From contig CAYVFI010000038.1 in NCBI GenBank assembly GCA_964450955.1, positions 1 through 61,381 on the forward strand: DNA of 61,381 nucleotides, in the 5' to 3' direction. This DNA is from CAYNWT01 sp964450955 (GTDB taxonomy: Bacteria > Planctomycetota > Planctomycetia > Planctomycetales > Planctomycetaceae). Every line of letters begins with the position of its first letter. Within the stretch, counting starts at the first letter, position 1. Positions 16,701-25,419 of this stretch are shown here, in pieces. Both the position numbers and the translations under genes were made by a program. The notes beneath the pieces were generated by a model, which was given only the letters and a program-made list of their open reading frames with translations, did not search any database and was not told the origin of the DNA.

Positions 16701-19700
16701 TTGGACCCTGGCACGGCAGCTCTGTTTGAATCACCAGTGTCAATTGCCGGGCTACCTGGAACCAATGCGTGCGTCAGGTTGACAGAACCACCGTTGCTCG
16801 CGAGCGACGGATCGAGAATCGTCCCGATCGGGATGGTGCCAACGCCTGCGTTACCAACAATGTTGCCGTTGGTGGCATCAAACAGATTGCCGGCACTCGC
16901 CGCGTCGCCGATAAGGTTGTTCGAGCTAATCGCGACCACATTGCCCTCAAGATCACCCGGCAGTCGCGATGCAGCATTCAATGGGTCAACAACTTCGTTA
17001 CCCGCAACAATCGTGTTGAACAGTCGAGTGGCTGAGAAAGAAGCCGTCCAGACCCCGCCACCGAGTCCGGTTCCATTCCCATCTGAATCAGCCAGATTCC
17101 CGGTGACTGTCGTGTTCGTTAGCACCACAGAACCCGAAGAATTGAAGATCGCGCCACCGCTACCGGTTGCTTGGTTCCCAGAGATCGTGCTGTTTGTAAA
17201 GAACAAGTTTCCGCCGCTCTCGACTGCTCCTGCACCACCAGTTGCCGCGGTGTTATCCCACACTGTCGATCCCACAACAGACGTCGTACCCGCGCGAGTC
17301 AGGATCGCGGCCCCTGAATCGGCCGAGTTCGTTGTGAATCTTGAGTCGGTGACTGTCGTGTCGGTGCCGAAACTCAGCAACGCTCCACCACTGTCGGCGG
17401 AGTTCGATGTAAATGTGGTGTCGTTGACAACAAGGGATCCGGTGCGAGTCAAAATCGCTCCGCCTTCGTCAGCGGTGTTCCCGGAGAAGGTGCTGTTGCT
17501 GATCGAGATATCGGCAGACAGCCCAAAGATGGCCCCACCTTCAAAGTTGAACGGGGCGGAGTTAGTACCGTCTGCGTTTCCGTTGATGAATGTGAGATTC
17601 GTCAGGCCGACAGTCGCAGGTGTGATGTCTCCGTCAACCTTCAGGATCCGACCGACTCCCTCACCGTCCAGCGTAATAGTGCCACCCAAAGCGTTCAGGT
17701 TGGTACCGTCAATCACAACATCGGTGTCGATAAGCAACTCATCGCCAACCGCAATTGTTGGGCTGGCAACCGGGATATCGAATTGAATCGTCACCATCGC
17801 CGGAGTCGCATTGGCCAGTTCAATGGCCTCACGAAGCGACAAGTCGCCCGCGGAAAAATCACCGTTGTTAACATCGCTGTCGGTATCGACAATCCATGTG
17901 CTGATGACTTCATAGGACCCAATATCAACCGCTCCACCGGAGAAACGGCTGAACGGGAATCCTCGTTGGTCCTGCACCAAAGCGACATCACCGCTACTGA
18001 TGTCAGGGACCTGATCTGTGCCCGGAATAGCAGCCCGGTTCGAATCGCCCGCATTGATCGCAGGGCTGGTGGGATTCAGCGAGTGAGTCTGGACGGGGCC
18101 ACCATTGGATCGAATCGGATCAACAACATCTGCAACCGGAACCGTACCGGCTCCGTCGATGCCCACGATGTTTCCATTCACCCCATCAAGAAGGCCGGCT
18201 GACGAAGCGGTGTCCGCTACAAAGTTGTTCGAGCTGCCTGGTTCAGGTGTCTTACCACCAAGATCGCCGGCGCCAGAACCAACCTGGTTGCCCGCAAACA
18301 AGCTGTTGAACAGATGCGTAAACGTCACATCATCATCGACAGTCAGGAGACCACCACCGTCACCGGTGCCGTTGTCGTCGGCATCAGCTGTGTTGTTCAC
18401 GATCGTTGAATTCACGATGACAACGGTGTTGTCCTCGTTGTAAATCCCTCCACCATCGACGTTGGCTGAGTTCGCAGAGACCGTACTGTTGACAACAGAC
18501 AGCGGACCGTTGTTGTTGAAGATCGCTCCACCGTTGGCTTCGGCATCGTTAGCAAAGAACGTCGATGTCAGAACATCAACCGCTCCATCGTCATTCGCGA
18601 TTCCGCCACCAAGGATACCGGCCGAGTTATCGGTAAAGGTGCTATCGATGACGGAAAGAACACCGTCTTCGTTGTAGTACGCACCGCCGCTATCCAGCGC
18701 GTTGTTGTTTGTAAATGTCGAATTTGAAACCTGCACCGTCGCAAAACGGGACAGAATCGCTCCGCCAGACTCAGGCGTCAGCCCACCATCAGATCCGTCG
18801 GCGCTACCGTTTGTGAAAATCAGATTACTGATCTCCGAATCGACAGTACTGTTAGTTGCATCCAACAGGAAGATTCGACCACTTCCAAGCGAGTCCAGCG
18901 TGACGTTGCCATTTCCGTCGACCGTGGCTCCGTCGATCTCAACGCTTGAGGTAATGACAAGCTGGTCTTCAACGAAGACTGTCGGCGTCGGGCCCAGATC
19001 TTCGAATCCAATAAAGTCCACGCCCGGGTTTTGATTGACCAGAAGGACTGCTTCGCGAAGTGAAAAGTCCAGATCCCCGAAGTCGGCATCAAACTCATCA
19101 GCCGAGTTGTCGACCAAAATGTTGAGAACCTGATCTTCATACGCCCCAATGTCAGTGGTGCCATCAAACACCCGTGAAAATGGTTCGCTGCGACCATCGC
19201 TCGGCAACGATTCGTCACCAAAGCCTGGGATGATTGCATCCGGATCCAGAGGAGGAGCAGGGAAGTCCTGTACCGTTGCCAGATGAAGCCCCGGCCGAAT
19301 CGCAAAGCTGTTGTCACCTGCATTCAGAGCAGGGCTTCCGGCAACCAATACGTGAGTCGGTGCCGCGCCACCATTCTCTGTCGCCACCGGATTCAGGACG
19401 GTGGACAGGTCGATGCTGCCCAGCCCATCGTTTCCAACAATGTTGCCCCGGACCCCATGTGCGATTCCACCCGCGCTGGCCGCGCTGCCGATCAGGTTGT
19501 TGGCGGCGTCCGCTTCGATGGGGCGACCGGTCAGATCCTGAGGAACTCCCACGGCCAGGTTTCCGGCGACGATTGTGTTGTAAAGTCTTGTCTCAACAAG
19601 TGCGTCGGTCGTTGAAGCAATTCCCCCACCGTTGAAGCCAGCAGTGTTGTCTACGATGGTTGAGTTGATCGAAGTGAACCGGCTCTGATCACTGTAAATT

Positions 19701-21859
19701 CCACCGCCCGTGGAACCTGCTGAGTTACCTGAGATGGTGGTGTTGATCGACGTCATCACGCCGGCCTCGATGTTGGCCACTCCGCCACCAAAGCCATCCG
19801 CAGTACTGCCCTGAATTCCAGCGTTGTAAAGCTCCAGCCAGCCACCTTCGTTCAGAATTGCTCCTCCGAACGTTGGGAACGCATCGAGATCGGTTCCGTT
19901 GGCATGACCGTTGACGAACGTGATGTCTTCAAGCACGACCCTCGGAATAGAGGCTGGCGTAATACCATCAATCCAAAGGATACGACCGTCTCCATCTCCA
20001 TCGACAGAAACGAACCCGCCGCCCGTGGTGTTACGGCCCAGAATTGTAATCGTCGTCGTCGCCTGAAGTTGATCACCGGTGATCGTGATCGTGGGATCGA
20101 AAACGCCATCAATGGCAAAAGCAATTGAGTCAGCGTTGGGGCTGAGATTGGAAATTTCGATCGCTTCACGCAAAGACAAATTGCCTCGTGTGAAGTCGCC
20201 ATCTGATTCGTCCAAAAGCGTGTCAACGATGAAAGGCTGAACCTCATAAGCCCCAATGTCGACGACGTCTTCAAAGATTCGAACAAACGGATCGGCCCCT
20301 CGCTGATCGTTCGCCAGCGGAGCATCGTCATCGGCCTCAACGTCCGGAATCCGATTAATCCCAGCCTCGGCCGCGCGGTTATTGTCGCCGGCGTTGACTG
20401 CCAGGCTTCGTTCAATCAACGCGTGTGTTCGAGTATTACCACCGTTGATTGCCAGCAGTGGGTCCAGGTAATCCTCTACGATCGCAGCATCGCCCCCAAT
20501 AATGTTCCCCTGCTGTCCGTCCAGCAACCCGGCCGCTGACGTCGCACTGGAGACGATATTGTTCGAGCTAAGATCATCGACACCGGCCCCCTGAATTTGA
20601 TTGTCCGTATTTCCAGCGACAATCGAGTTGAACAGGTTGATCACGCCCGGAGCAGCGCCAAACCCACCGGTCGTGTTCAGAATACCGCTGCCGAAATCAG
20701 CCGCGGTATTTTGCGTTACGGTGGAGTTCGTAATCGTCATCGTATTGGCGTTGAAGATACCTCCACCATTGTCGGCAGCTGAGTTACCAGAGAACGTCGA
20801 GTTCCGGACCTCGGCAAAGAAACCATTCCGCAGGCCTCCTCCATCGTCGCCCGCCACATTACCTGAGAACTCTGAGTTGGAACTCAGAAACGTAATGCCA
20901 TTACGCACGCCGCCACCGTCGGCTGCTGCCGTGTTGTTGCGGATAGCGGTTCGGTCGATTCGTATCAGGCCGAATGTGCCCGGGCCTGGTGAACGTGTTC
21001 GAATTCCACCACCACTCCCAAGGGTTGATGTGTTGTTGGAGATGACAGTGTCGACAATCGATGTGTCCCCGAAGTCAATCAGAACTCCGCCCCCACTGCC
21101 GGCCGATGTATTGGCATCAATCGTGGTACTTGCGATATCGACCGATCCACCACGCGAATAAATTGCGCCCCCAACACTGCCCGCAGCGTTGTTGGCAAAG
21201 ACACTCTCACGAACGACCAGGTTACCGCCATCGTTCCGAATCGCTCCGCCAGCACCGATGAATTCGTCAGGAGGATCAGCCGTATCAGCGGCAGCAAAGC
21301 CACCTGTCAGCGTGAGGCTTCTTAGCTCGAACGTCACCGCGCCGCCGGTGCCATCGACATCAAAAATGCGCCCGGTGCTGCCACGGTCAATCGAGATCGG
21401 TTGCGTTGAGGTGTTATCAGCGCCGTCGATAAGGATATCCGTGTCAATCACCAATTCTGCACCCGTCAGGGTGATCACGCCGCCCAGCGGCAAGTCAAAG
21501 TTGATGTTATCGAACGCGGCTGTCGCATTCGCAGCATCAACTGCAGCACGCAGGCTGCCGCCCCCTGCATCAAGAGTGTTGGTCACCGTAAACGTCGCCA
21601 GCAACGCGCGGTCTTCCAATTCTTCGACCGCTGCGGCTTTCCGCCGACGACGCTCCGCGCGTGTTAGCGATCGTTGACGATTGAACAGAGAATTAACGGC
21701 ACGAATGGCCCAGGATCGGCGACTCGGGGATGAGGTAAACAAGGCCTGACCTTTCGGGGGATTGTCTGGATGTCGGGGGGGGCCCGCGCGATGCGCGAAG
21801 GAGGGAAAGACTGGATAGTCTGCCAGCGCAGTCCAGCCTTCCAGAAGAAGCGACGGCAT
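13721..21859 (-). CDS. Giant cell-surface protein: LEPR-XLL-like N-terminus, five right-handed beta-helix blocks, FG-GAP propeller, HExxH metalloprotease
   Basis: A 2712-residue protein. A basic N-terminal region (RAERRRRKAAAVEELEDRALLA, near residue 81) matches the planctomycete LEPR-XLL-like surface signature. Five similar blocks follow at about residues 100, 560, 936, 1341 and 1781. Each opens with an SLREAI-like motif, continues with polymorphic-membrane-protein-like GGGI/NST repeats, and ends with a choice-of-anchor-like motif (SPAxNxGD...DIGxYE). A VCBS/cadherin-like stretch lies near 2100-2160, then seven FG-GAP blades at about 2175-2550. Near residue 2660 is HELGHVIGFADIYD with a DIMYG Met-turn, a matrixin-type zinc protease. 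A TTG at 21742 with GAAAGG upstream is an alternative start that removes 39 residues. Overlapping plus-strand frames are shadows. Confidence 0.93.
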   Translation of the reverse strand: MPSLLLEGWTALADYPVFPSFAHRAGPPRHPDNPPKGQALFTSSPSRRSWAIRAVNSLFNRQRSLTRAERRRRKAAAVEELEDRALLATFTVTNTLDAGGGSLRAAVDAANATAAFDNINFDLPLGGVITLTGAELVIDTDILIDGADNTSTQPISIDRGSTGRIFDVDGTGGAVTFELRSLTLTGGFAAADTADPPDEFIGAGGAIRNDGGNLVVRESVFANNAAGSVGGAIYSRGGSVDIASTTIDANTSAGSGGGVLIDFGDTSIVDTVISNNTSTLGSGGGIRTRSPGPGTFGLIRIDRTAIRNNTAAADGGGVRNGITFLSSNSEFSGNVAGDDGGGLRNGFFAEVRNSTFSGNSAADNGGGIFNANTMTITNSTVTQNTAADFGSGILNTTGGFGAAPGVINLFNSIVAGNTDNQIQGAGVDDLSSNNIVSSATSAAGLLDGQQGNIIGGDAAIVEDYLDPLLAINGGNTRTHALIERSLAVNAGDNNRAAEAGINRIPDVEADDDAPLANDQRGADPFVRIFEDVVDIGAYEVQPFIVDTLLDESDGDFTRGNLSLREAIEISNLSPNADSIAFAIDGVFDPTITITGDQLQATTTITILGRNTTGGGFVSVDGDGDGRILWIDGITPASIPRVVLEDITFVNGHANGTDLDAFPTFGGAILNEGGWLELYNAGIQGSTADGFGGGVANIEAGVMTSINTTISGNSAGSTGGGIYSDQSRFTSINSTIVDNTAGFNGGGIASTTDALVETRLYNTIVAGNLAVGVPQDLTGRPIEADAANNLIGSAASAGGIAHGVRGNIVGNDGLGSIDLSTVLNPVATENGGAAPTHVLVAGSPALNAGDNSFAIRPGLHLATVQDFPAPPLDPDAIIPGFGDESLPSDGRSEPFSRVFDGTTDIGAYEDQVLNILVDNSADEFDADFGDLDFSLREAVLLVNQNPGVDFIGFEDLGPTPTVFVEDQLVITSSVEIDGATVDGNGNVTLDSLGSGRIFLLDATNSTVDSEISNLIFTNGSADGSDGGLTPESGGAILSRFATVQVSNSTFTNNNALDSGGAYYNEDGVLSVIDSTFTDNSAGILGGGIANDDGAVDVLTSTFFANDAEANGGAIFNNNGPLSVVNSTVSANSANVDGGGIYNEDNTVVIVNSTIVNNTADADDNGTGDGGGLLTVDDDVTFTHLFNSLFAGNQVGSGAGDLGGKTPEPGSSNNFVADTASSAGLLDGVNGNIVGIDGAGTVPVADVVDPIRSNGGPVQTHSLNPTSPAINAGDSNRAAIPGTDQVPDISSGDVALVQDQRGFPFSRFSGGAVDIGSYEVISTWIVDTDSDVNNGDFSAGDLSLREAIELANATPAMVTIQFDIPVASPTIAVGDELLIDTDVVIDGTNLNALGGTITLDGEGVGRILKVDGDITPATVGLTNLTFINGNADGTNSAPFNFEGGAIFGLSADISISNSTFSGNTADEGGAILTRTGSLVVNDTTFTSNSADSGGALLSFGTDTTVTDSRFTTNSADSGAAILTRAGTTSVVGSTVWDNTAATGGAGAVESGGNLFFTNSTISGNQATGSGGAIFNSSGSVVLTNTTVTGNLADSDGNGTGLGGGVWTASFSATRLFNTIVAGNEVVDPLNAASRLPGDLEGNVVAISSNNLIGDAASAGNLFDATNGNIVGNAGVGTIPIGTILDPSLASNGGSVNLTHALVPGSPAIDTGDSNRAAVPGSNGIPDVSAEGDAALVFDQRQTPFVRTTGNADIGSYEVTNGWEISTNDDVNDGSFGPGSFSLREAIATANANPGVDTLTFDIGLSRTSIELGGTEFDITDDLVINGLGAASLTIDAGGLSRILNIAPGVTVTVTNTRLTGGSTTGAGGAILNQGRLTLEDVVLDGNTANNGGALMNEGTAVIRRSLFTNNTAVFGGAIDSNAGQLPTRLENVTVSGNTATGLSGALAGGGVHVSDAVFTIISSTIANNTSTVNGEGAGLAVDVNPGSLGSVTLVNSIVADNVSGGVGVDVAGHIAAMRHSLVETDAGFTRNDITGNLFVDPGLEPLAVTNGQTATHQLSVGSPALNSGDDAEVTFGTDQTGQPRQVGSVDIGADERLLLAVDDSAGTLITNSVSIDVLSNDNPSSGTEIREIVSDGTIGSATIVGGEVTYTPDGTSTGLDSFTYAAGLAAQVESGSIDAEFGNSIAIDGDWMVIGAQSEDSQAPDGGSVFVYRRSGGSWLLFQQLGPAVLNTQDRFGFDVAIEGTTIVVGARMDDEIARNAGAAYVFEFDANQGLWLESQKLLDTATGSAKDQFGHAVAIQGDTIVVGSRLDDGSGRNGGSILIFQRTATGWTTDGRIKPDDQVQGDQFGYDVDIDGDTIAVGARKDNSGGVDAGSVYIFQQDVLGGWNETTEILASDTTRNLWFGHSVSLSGDTVAVGTPQRLSRFRAGKAYVFERNDGGADNWGETVLLEDPGDSPEQDHFGFSVALDGDTLAIGARRDDGVAPNAGRVYLHERNADGTNAWGITLEAVDVNGEVGDNFGTAVALDGDLLVIGAPIADATSANDNSGFAHIRDLRTSTATVSVLVSAPLQATEIGTTMTADLTAEQLAPIVEEARNYWLSTPLTVAQQDALNAASVTIASLDGNLLGLEAGGTVRIDADAAGHGWRGVNGGSLDLFRTVAHELGHVIGFADIYDPAQSDDIMYGFLDAADSDAESLDQVFGQLSAGDSLYSL

Positions 21860-22036
21860 AGGGTAAAGTCAAACGAACAATTCGTCCAGAACCACAGGTT
21901 CCGCAAGGACTTCGGGCGTCTCTTCTGCGACCGGGATACACATTTCCGCGCGCGGTGACTTTTTTCATCAGGACGATCGACCGCGATCAACCTAACGAAA
22001 CAGCGTTTTTGCCGGCTTCAGCCGACTCTGCGAGAC
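21860..22036. promoter_or_regulatory. Upstream region of the giant surface-protein gene
   Basis: This 177-bp gap lies between two minus-strand genes and should hold the promoter of the giant gene. No clear promoter motif or terminator for the upstream coiled-coil gene is visible. Confidence 0.4.
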
Positions 22037-24442
22037 TTACCTGGCAGCCGTCGTTTTTGGGTCCGCCAAAGTCGGCAGCGCATTAAACCGAACCACGATA
22101 CTGGCTTCCCTGGCGTCCCAAACGCGGACCTCACCGTCGTATCCACCAGTGGCCACGCGACTACCTGAACGCCCAACCGCCAGGCTGTAAACCCAGTCGG
22201 AATGCCCGCTGAAACGCTTCAACTCTTTTCCATTACTGATGTTATGCAATCGAGCCGTCTGGTCTGCGCTCACAGACACTGCATGGCCATCGGGAGTCAA
22301 AGCGACCCGGAAGATCTCGTTGCCGTAACCGCCAATCCGCCGAACCATCTTCCCAGTGGCTCCGTTCCACACCTTCAGATCTCGATCGCCACTCGCGGTA
22401 ACCAACTGCCGTCCATTGGAACTAAAGCACACTGAATACACCGTTTGTGTGTGCCCGTTGAGCGTCCGCAGCGGCTCGCCCGTCACAGAATTAAACAGTT
22501 TGGCCGTCTTATCGCGGCTGGCCGAAGCAATCTGGCGTCCGTCCGGCGACCAGGCCACGTCCATCACCCAATCGGCGTGCTCATCGATATCCAGAAGCTT
22601 AGAACCGCTCTCAATATCAAATACCCGAACCCGATTGTCCGCCGCACCGATCGCGATCCGCTTCCCGTCGGGACTCAAAGCCACACTGAAAACCGAATCG
22701 TCCGTACGAACAAAGTCTCCCAACAGCTTGCCGTCCGCCGTCCGGAAAAGCTTGGCCTCACCTACCTGAGCCGGCGTGCCAGCTGCGACTGCGATCATGG
22801 TCCCGTCTGCTGAAAACTCAATCTCGTATACCCGTTCAGCAACGTTAACGATCCGCTGCAGCAGGTTCCCGTTGGTCGCATCCCACAGCAAGACTTCATG
22901 GTGCCCCGAACTCGCGATGACTTTCTCATCAGGACTAAACGCAAGCGCTGTCACAGGCACCGACCGCGAGTAAGTCGCTGGCGGATTCGGATGCGGCGCC
23001 TTTGGCATGATCTCAACCAGCCTCGCGGCCGAATCGAGACCCGGGTCAATTCCAGCCCCGTTGTCGATCCATCTGCGGACCACCGCGATCTCTTCCGGCG
23101 TCAAAGGATCAGCATCCTGCGGCATCGACCCATCAGCGATTAACTCAAACAGGTACGACTTAGAACTCTTCCCAGCGTGCACGGCAGAACCGGACTCGCC
23201 GCCCTTCAGAATTGATGCGAACGTATCCATGTCAAACTGCCCGCCCGCTTCGTGCGTGTTGTGACAAGCCATGCACTTCTTCGCAAAAATCGGCGCGACT
23301 TCATTTGCGAAGGACGTAAACAGACCAATGCTTCCGAGCTTCGAATTCGCGTGCTTTTGCTGCTGAATCCAGTCATTTTCAAGGTTTTTCAGTTCCGCCT
23401 CGGCTTTTCGAACCGACGGAGCCAACCCATTGATCTGTGTGTTCAAGATAAGCTGATTGCTTTGCGACTGGCTGATGGCCGCCTTAGCCGCAGCCACTTT
23501 CGCGCTGGCTGTGGCGAGAGCCCACTGCCCGGATTTTAACGCCGCAGCAGCCTTCTTCGCCCCGTCTTCCAGCGGCTTCAAGGACGCCTTGCTCTTGGCT
23601 TCAGTTTGCTCAGCCGCTTTGACCATCGACGCTGCCGCGACAACCTGAGCCGCCGTCGCGTTCTCTACCTCTTTCAGTGCCGCAACCGCAGATTTCAGTT
23701 GAACCAACGTATCCGCCGCAGTCCGAGCTGCCTGCTGAGCAGACTGATTCTTAGGAGCCGCCTTGGCTGCGGCAATCAAACCTTCAATCGCCTTCGTCGC
23801 ACTGGCCATGCCCTTAGTCGTCGCGGCAGTCGATTCAGCAGCTTGCTTACGACTGGTCTGCGCTGACAACAAACCTTGCTTTGCGAACGCGGTTTTCTTC
23901 GCATTGACCTCGTGCGCTTGCCTGGCTTTCGCCAACTTTTCCGCCGCAGCCGTGCTGGCGGCCTGAGCCTTCTTAACGATTGCCTGCTGCTTGGCCATGT
24001 CGGCAGTCGCCGCGTCCACCTGCTTCTTCGCAGTCGTCGCAGCACGTTGCGAAACGCCAAGCTGTTGCCGCAGGTCATTCAACTGCCGAGTCAAACTCGC
24101 GACCAACCCAGCGTGTGTATCACGACGCTTCCGCGCAGACACAGCCAGAACCTTCAGCCTGTCCGCCTCCTGCTTCGCTTTATCGAAACGCTGTTGCAGC
24201 TTCTGCTGTTCGGCCAGCAGTGGGCCAAGTGCGGCTTTGCCAGACTTAAGCACCGCCGCGGTCTGCGAAAGCTGTTGTTGAAGTTCCGCCTGCTTCTTCG
24301 TCGCGGCTTCCAGTTGCTTTTGAGTCGCAACGATTTTAGCCGTCGTCGCGTCAAGCTTGCTGGCGAGGTCCTCTTGAGTGAACCCGGGGCAGGGGAAAGC
24401 CGCCGCGCAAGTGAATGCAATCAGCAGAGTTACTCTAAGCAT
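22037..24442 (-). CDS. Secreted coiled-coil / Planctomycete cytochrome c / WD40 protein
   Basis: An 801-residue protein with a signal peptide (about residues 1-22). A long Ala/Lys/Gln-rich coiled coil follows at about residues 25-365. A single c-type haem motif CMACH is near residue 390, followed by MPQDADPLTPEEIAVVRRWIDNGA, the hallmark of the Planctomycete cytochrome C family. Residues ~505-790 form a WD40 propeller with several blades (VFSVALSPDGKRIAIG, VMDVAWSPDGRQIASAS, VYSVCFSSNGRQLVTASGD). It probably acts in the periplasm as a haem protein on a scaffold. Many planctomycete cytochrome c/WD40 proteins lack the long coiled coil at the front. Electron partner and substrate are unknown. 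Confidence 0.92.
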   Translation of the reverse strand: MLRVTLLIAFTCAAAFPCPGFTQEDLASKLDATTAKIVATQKQLEAATKKQAELQQQLSQTAAVLKSGKAALGPLLAEQQKLQQRFDKAKQEADRLKVLAVSARKRRDTHAGLVASLTRQLNDLRQQLGVSQRAATTAKKQVDAATADMAKQQAIVKKAQAASTAAAEKLAKARQAHEVNAKKTAFAKQGLLSAQTSRKQAAESTAATTKGMASATKAIEGLIAAAKAAPKNQSAQQAARTAADTLVQLKSAVAALKEVENATAAQVVAAASMVKAAEQTEAKSKASLKPLEDGAKKAAAALKSGQWALATASAKVAAAKAAISQSQSNQLILNTQINGLAPSVRKAEAELKNLENDWIQQQKHANSKLGSIGLFTSFANEVAPIFAKKCMACHNTHEAGGQFDMDTFASILKGGESGSAVHAGKSSKSYLFELIADGSMPQDADPLTPEEIAVVRRWIDNGAGIDPGLDSAARLVEIMPKAPHPNPPATYSRSVPVTALAFSPDEKVIASSGHHEVLLWDATNGNLLQRIVNVAERVYEIEFSADGTMIAVAAGTPAQVGEAKLFRTADGKLLGDFVRTDDSVFSVALSPDGKRIAIGAADNRVRVFDIESGSKLLDIDEHADWVMDVAWSPDGRQIASASRDKTAKLFNSVTGEPLRTLNGHTQTVYSVCFSSNGRQLVTASGDRDLKVWNGATGKMVRRIGGYGNEIFRVALTPDGHAVSVSADQTARLHNISNGKELKRFSGHSDWVYSLAVGRSGSRVATGGYDGEVRVWDAREASIVVRFNALPTLADPKTTAAR

Positions 24443-24621
24443 CTCCCACCTCAGCCAGGCTTATGAATCATGTCTGCAGGAATACCGCGCAGGCGCAATG
24501 ATCCATTATGGCAGGCTGTGACGCTAGTGCTGGGTGTAAGTGTTGCGAAAAATCAACGCGGCGCAGCAGCGCATGCGGATTCTTTCGGCTTTGCAACCTG
24601 TTTCAGCTACAGGGGGCTGGT

Positions 24622-24711
24622 CTAGCCCTTGCGATGGCGGATCTTGGCTCGCATACGTCGCTTCTTGCGACCAATCTTCCGCCGACCCTTACCTGTTCTC
24701 TTTGTACCCAT
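24622..24711 (-). CDS. 29-residue highly basic micro-protein, possible small ribosomal protein
   Basis: Reading the minus strand from 24711 gives ATG, 29 codons and TAG. The product begins MGTKRTGKGRRKIGRKKRRM and ends AKIRHRKG, with about 18 Lys or Arg residues and no acidic residue. A GGGAG lies about 12 nt upstream of the ATG. The Lys/Arg spacing (KxxRKKRRMRxKxRHRK) resembles the AURKAIP1/COX24 (mS38) and actinobacterial bS22 type of tiny ribosomal protein, so a ribosome-associated role is a fair hypothesis. This is pattern resemblance only, not a search result. It sits alone, upstream of the coiled-coil/cytochrome gene on the same strand. Confidence 0.62.
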   Translation of the reverse strand: MGTKRTGKGRRKIGRKKRRMRAKIRHRKG

Positions 24712-25068
24712 GCGCGCAAATCGCTCCCTAGAGGTTTCCTCGTGAAACCGGACTGTAACCCGATTCTGGCCAGCATTCAACACCGTATGCGTTTTCCAAA
24801 CTGGCGATGCGGCCCTATCTCACTGTTAACGGCAAGCCGAACGCCGCAACGTCACTCTCGATTCGGAATCGGTATCATTCCGTTCAACTTCCAACCAGCC
24901 GCCAGCACATGTTTGGAGTAACCAGCAAAGTATGGCTGCGTTGTGCGCCATAACCGTGTGCTGGATCCTGATGGCTATCCACTTCTAGCTGTCCAGCCGG
25001 GGAACTCGGCTCGGGCCCTTGCGTCACCACTGATGACCGAGTCATCTGTCTGAAGTCGCGGGAACACG
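24712..25068. other. Intergenic region between the micro-gene and the NPY-motif genes
   Basis: This 357-bp stretch has no supported gene. It should hold the minus-strand promoter for the micro-gene and the plus-strand promoter for the membrane-protein pair. I see no clear motif, tRNA or terminator. Confidence 0.4.
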
Positions 25069-25404
25069 ATGAACCAAACTCGATCCGAAAACCCGTATCA
25101 CCCTCTGCCAACCGGCGAACCTGAGTCCAGTACTCCTTGGTTTGCTGCTCGGTACGTGATTTGGACACAGGTGGTGTTTGCTGCTATCGGGATGGTGATT
25201 TCCCTGTCAGCAATTCTCCCGCAGATGCAATGGGCGAGGGCATTCGGATTCATGGTCGTTCCGAACATCATGGTTGCTGCGTTAAGCCCGGCTCTAATCG
25301 CCACTCAGCTGTGGCGTCACAAACGCATGGAGTGGTGGCTGATCGTTGTGAGCGCAGCGGTCAGCTTCATACAGTTTCTCGTGCTGCTTCCCCTGGTCAT
25401 CTAA
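25069..25404 (+). CDS. Small NPY-motif membrane protein A
   Basis: A 111-residue hypothetical protein. A short polar N-terminus carries ENPYHPLPTGEPES, then three hydrophobic segments follow (about residues 30-52, 55-78 and 88-111). No enzyme motif is seen. It is 15 bp upstream of another small membrane protein with the same NPY N-terminal layout, so the two are likely paralogous and co-transcribed. The function is not known. Confidence 0.75.
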   Translation: MNQTRSENPYHPLPTGEPESSTPWFAARYVIWTQVVFAAIGMVISLSAILPQMQWARAFGFMVVPNIMVAALSPALIATQLWRHKRMEWWLIVVSAAVSFIQFLVLLPLVI

Positions 25405-25419
25405 CCAAGCGTCGCGAAC

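Noticed and set aside
16701..17786. 361-codon plus-strand frame antisense to the giant surface gene, with others at 20601-21161 and 21189-21677
   Set aside because: The repeat structure of the giant gene keeps the opposite strand open; the translations are Pro/Ser/Val-rich without any domain.
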